From an uncultured Bacteroides sp. (GTDB taxonomy: Bacteria; Bacteroidota; Bacteroidia; Bacteroidales; Bacteroidaceae), in the NCBI RefSeq assembly GCF_963677945.1, contig NZ_OY782578.1:3501258-3565257 (forward strand): 64,000 nt of DNA, in the 5' to 3' direction. The translations under genes and the position numbers were made by a program. Shown one piece after another: positions 61,234 to 64,000 of this stretch (positions are counted from its first letter, which is position 1; each line of letters opens with the position of its first letter). Below the pieces are notes generated by a model. That model saw only the letters and a program-made list of their open reading frames with translations. It was not told the origin of the DNA and did no database searches.

Positions 61234-64000
61234 ATGAAAAAAATAATTTCATCTATCATCTTATCTTTAATATTCACTCATGTAATTTTTGCTCAGAATA
61301 GCATTGATCTTTCAGGAAAATGGAATTTCCAGATAGACAGAAAAGATGCGGGTGTTGTTGAACAGTGGTTCAAAAAACGACTGAATGAAGAAATTAACTT
61401 ACCAGGTTCAATGCCTGATAAATTAAAGGGAGATGATGTAACTGTACGAACCAAATGGACAGGCAGTCTTTACGACAGTTCTTACTATTATAATCCATAC
61501 ATGGAAAAATACAGAGTAGATGGAAAAGTTAAACTACCTTTTTTCCTTACTCCGGATAAACATTATATAGGTGTGGCATGGTATCAGAAAGAAGTTACTA
61601 TTCCCTCTTCCTGGAAAGGAAAACGAGTAGTTCTTTTTCTTGAACGTCCTCACATAGAAACAACCGTTTGGGTTAATGATAAGCAAGTGGGTATGCAAAA
61701 CAGTCTTTGTGTGCCTCACGAATACGATCTTACCAGCTATATCCGTCCGGGAAAATGTAAAATATCTATTCGGGTAGACAATCGTTTGAAAGAAATTAAT
61801 GTTGGACCGGATTCACACAGCGTAACCGACCAAACTCAAGGTAACTGGAATGGTATTGTTGGCAAAATGAATCTCACAGCAGGCTCAACCATTCATTTTG
61901 ATGATATTCAAGTATATCCTGATGTAGCAAATAAAAAAGCATTGGTAAAGATTCAGATAAAATCAGATAAGCTAAAGAATGTATCAGCTAAAGTAACGCT
62001 ATCTGCCCAAAGCTTTAATACAGAAAAGAACCATACTCTCCTACCCATATCAAAAGATATTGTGATTAAAAACAATACTCTTTCTATAGAAATGGAACTT
62101 CCAATGGGTGACAACATGCTTACCTGGGATGAATTTGATCCTGCTTTATACAAACTGAAAGCAAAAATTGAATGCGGTAAAAACAGTGATGAAAAGGAAG
62201 TTCAGTTTGGTATGCGTGATTTTACAATCAAAGGAAAATATTTCTATGTAAACGGCAACAAAACAATGCTTCGCGGAACTGTTGAAAACTGTGATTTTCC
62301 TTTAACCGGATATGCTCCTATGCAAGTTGAAGACTGGGAAAGAGTTTTTCGTATTTGCAAGAATTATGGATTAAACCACATGCGTTTTCACTCTTTTTGT
62401 CCTCCAAAAGCTGCATTTGAAGCTGCCGACTTAGTTGGATTCTACATTCAACCGGAAGGACCAAGCTGGCCTAACCATGGTCCGAAACTTGGAATGGGAC
62501 AACCAATTGATAATTATTTGATGGATGAAACAATTCGCATAGCTAAGGAATATGGCAATTATGCATCATTCTGTATGCTAGCTTGTGGCAATGAACCTGC
62601 CGGACGCTGGGTTGCCTGGGTAAGCAAATTTGTTGATTACTGGAAAGAAAAAGATCCACGAAGAGTATACACGGGAGCTTCTGTTGGTGGCAGCTGGCAA
62701 TGGCAGCCAAAGAATCAATACCATGTAAAAGCAGGTGCACGTGGACTGGACTGGGCTAGCTCAATGCCGGAATCAATGTCCGACTATCGTGCAAAGATTG
62801 ACACAGTTTCTCAACCTTATGTATCTCATGAAACCGGACAATGGTGTGCTTTCCCAGATTTTAATGAAATAAAGAAATACACCGGAGTAAATAAAGCTAA
62901 GAACTTTGAAATATTCAAAGATTTGCTGGAAGATGGAAAAATGGGAGATCTGGGACATGAGTTTATGATGGCATCGGGAAAACTACAGGCTTTATGCTAC
63001 AAAAACGAAATAGAAAAGACTCTTCGCACTCCCAACTATGCCGGATTCCAATTATTAGCTTTGAACGATTATTCGGGTCAGGGAACAGCATTAGTTGGTT
63101 TATTGAATGTATTCTTTGAAGAAAAAGGCTATATCAATGCTCCGGAATTCCGTCGTTTCTGCAGTCCTACTGTACCTTTGGCAAGAATTGAAAAGTTTGT
63201 ATACAAGAATAACGAAACTTTCCAGGCAAATATAGAAGTGGCTCATTTTGGAAAGACAGCAATAAAGAATGCAAATACAACTTATAAGATTACAGATGAA
63301 TGGGGAAAAGTACTTGCAAAAGGTACTCTCATCATCAAAGATATTCCGGTAGGTAACTGCTTCAGTCTAGGTTTAGTGAAGTTTCCTCTAGGATCTATTG
63401 AAAAAGCTCAGAAACTAAATCTGGAAGTAGCTATTGAAGGAACCGAAGCAGTGAACGACTGGAATTTCTGGGTATATCCTGAAACCGTTACTCTTGAGAA
63501 AGGATCGGTTTATGTAACTGATTCTGTTGATGCAAAAGCTACTGAAATATTGAAAAACGGTGGAAATGTATTGCTTACAGCTGCCAGAAAAATATCATAC
63601 GGTAAAGATGTACAGCAATATTTCACTCCTGTATTCTGGAACACATCATGGTTTAAAATGCGTCCTCCTCATACAACAGGTATCTTCGTGAACAATTATC
63701 ATCCTCTTTTCAAAAACTTCCCTACCGATTATTATAGTAATCTACAATGGTGGGAACTTCTTAACAGAGCACAGGTTATTCAGTTCACTGATTTCCCTGC
63801 AGATTTCCAACCATTGGTACAAAGCATAGACACTTGGTTTATAAGCCGCAAAATTGGTATGCTTTTCGAAGCCAAAGTTTTGAACGGAAAGCTTATGATG
63901 ACAAGCATGGATATTACTTCCAATCTGGACAAAAGAATTGTTGCCCGTCAGATGAACAAAGCTATTCTGGATTATATGAATTCCGACAACTTCCGTCCAC
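61234..64000 (+). CDS. GH2-family glycoside hydrolase, truncated by the window edge
   Basis: The frame is open from ATG 61234 to the end, about 922 codons. Signal peptide MKKIISSIILSLIFTHVIFA. The sugar-binding domain starts SIDLSGKWNFQIDRKDAG and includes HYIGVAWYQKEVTIP and ETTVWVNDKQVG. An immunoglobulin-like domain follows, then the TIM barrel with RGTVENCDFPLTGY, LACGNEPAGRWVAW (acid/base Glu, about 452) and YVSHETGQW (candidate nucleophile Glu, about 531). The unusually long C-terminal part has YFTPVFWNTSWF. It diverges from the GH43 gene, so it likely belongs to the same locus. Substrate unassigned: beta-galactosidase, beta-glucuronidase or similar. Confidence 0.88.
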   Translation, partial: MKKIISSIILSLIFTHVIFAQNSIDLSGKWNFQIDRKDAGVVEQWFKKRLNEEINLPGSMPDKLKGDDVTVRTKWTGSLYDSSYYYNPYMEKYRVDGKVKLPFFLTPDKHYIGVAWYQKEVTIPSSWKGKRVVLFLERPHIETTVWVNDKQVGMQNSLCVPHEYDLTSYIRPGKCKISIRVDNRLKEINVGPDSHSVTDQTQGNWNGIVGKMNLTAGSTIHFDDIQVYPDVANKKALVKIQIKSDKLKNVSAKVTLSAQSFNTEKNHTLLPISKDIVIKNNTLSIEMELPMGDNMLTWDEFDPALYKLKAKIECGKNSDEKEVQFGMRDFTIKGKYFYVNGNKTMLRGTVENCDFPLTGYAPMQVEDWERVFRICKNYGLNHMRFHSFCPPKAAFEAADLVGFYIQPEGPSWPNHGPKLGMGQPIDNYLMDETIRIAKEYGNYASFCMLACGNEPAGRWVAWVSKFVDYWKEKDPRRVYTGASVGGSWQWQPKNQYHVKAGARGLDWASSMPESMSDYRAKIDTVSQPYVSHETGQWCAFPDFNEIKKYTGVNKAKNFEIFKDLLEDGKMGDLGHEFMMASGKLQALCYKNEIEKTLRTPNYAGFQLLALNDYSGQGTALVGLLNVFFEEKGYINAPEFRRFCSPTVPLARIEKFVYKNNETFQANIEVAHFGKTAIKNANTTYKITDEWGKVLAKGTLIIKDIPVGNCFSLGLVKFPLGSIEKAQKLNLEVAIEGTEAVNDWNFWVYPETVTLEKGSVYVTDSVDAKATEILKNGGNVLLTAARKISYGKDVQQYFTPVFWNTSWFKMRPPHTTGIFVNNYHPLFKNFPTDYYSNLQWWELLNRAQVIQFTDFPADFQPLVQSIDTWFISRKIGMLFEAKVLNGKLMMTSMDITSNLDKRIVARQMNKAILDYMNSDNFRP

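Noticed and set aside
1-64000. tRNA or rRNA genes, prophage, integrase or origin of replication
   Set aside because: No cloverleaf, rRNA core segment, integrase or DnaA-box cluster was noticed on reading; dnaN here is not next to dnaA.

Overview
The window reads as chromosome of a Bacteroides-type member of the Bacteroidota. The evidence is AT-rich DNA, the -33/-7 promoter form TTTG-N19/20-TAnnTTTG seen repeatedly, few Shine-Dalgarno sites, DPP7/DPP11 S46 peptidases, GLPGLI and DUF4890/DUF4369/DUF4348 families, a hybrid two-component regulator and a rhamnogalacturonan-degrading enzyme cluster. I saw no rRNA, tRNA, CRISPR array, transposase or phage gene.

Layout. 0-3.3 kb: PhoH-like ATPase, folC, RidA. 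3.4-5.7 kb: a four-unit palindromic array, then an ECF sigma factor overlapping a membrane-anchored barrel-like protein. 5.7-14 kb: a seven-gene minus-strand housekeeping operon, dnaN > DnaQ-like exonuclease > coaBC > DUF4835/PorD-like > recN > rlmB > inactive-protease/TPR protein, with a textbook promoter at one end and a terminator at the other. 14-27.4 kb: DUF3127, DUF4348 lipoprotein, murB, a beta-lactamase-fold hydrolase, two DUF4890 paralogues sharing a candidate operator, the threonine-to-glycine pair (epimerase-type threonine dehydrogenase and kbl), an acyltransferase, and a tandem DPP7/DPP11 pair. 27.4-31 kb: an accessory-looking stretch with phased repeats, an HU-like protein, an unknown gene with a possible frameshift, and a membrane AraC regulator. 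31-38 kb: envelope genes (glycosyltransferase, two LpxH-like phosphoesterases) and a magnesium block in which CorA diverges from an MgtE_N/CBS protein plus NRAMP-type transporter. 38-45 kb: two thioredoxins, a very AT-rich GLPGLI/outer-membrane cassette with a frameshift, then a PerR/reverse-rubrerythrin stress pair. 44.8-64 kb: a rhamnogalacturonan-I locus with a hybrid two-component system, RhaM, a GH105-CE12-GH43 fusion, PL11, CE12, GH105, GH42, GH43 and a GH2 enzyme running off the right edge. No SusC/SusD pair lies inside the window.

Two things stand out as possibly undescribed. First, the MgtE_N/NRAMP operon has a clean promoter, a 14-codon leader ORF beginning Met-Asp-Glu-Gly-Pro-Ala-Asp, and nested hairpins whose loops are complementary and whose last stem ends at the start codon. 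This resembles in logic, not in sequence, the enterobacterial mgtL leader that senses low Mg2+ through ribosome destabilisation. Second, several intergenic regions carry four near-palindromic units at a strict 21 or 22 bp spacing (two helical turns). The architecture is shared but the palindrome differs in each array, which suggests a dispersed family of helically phased elements.
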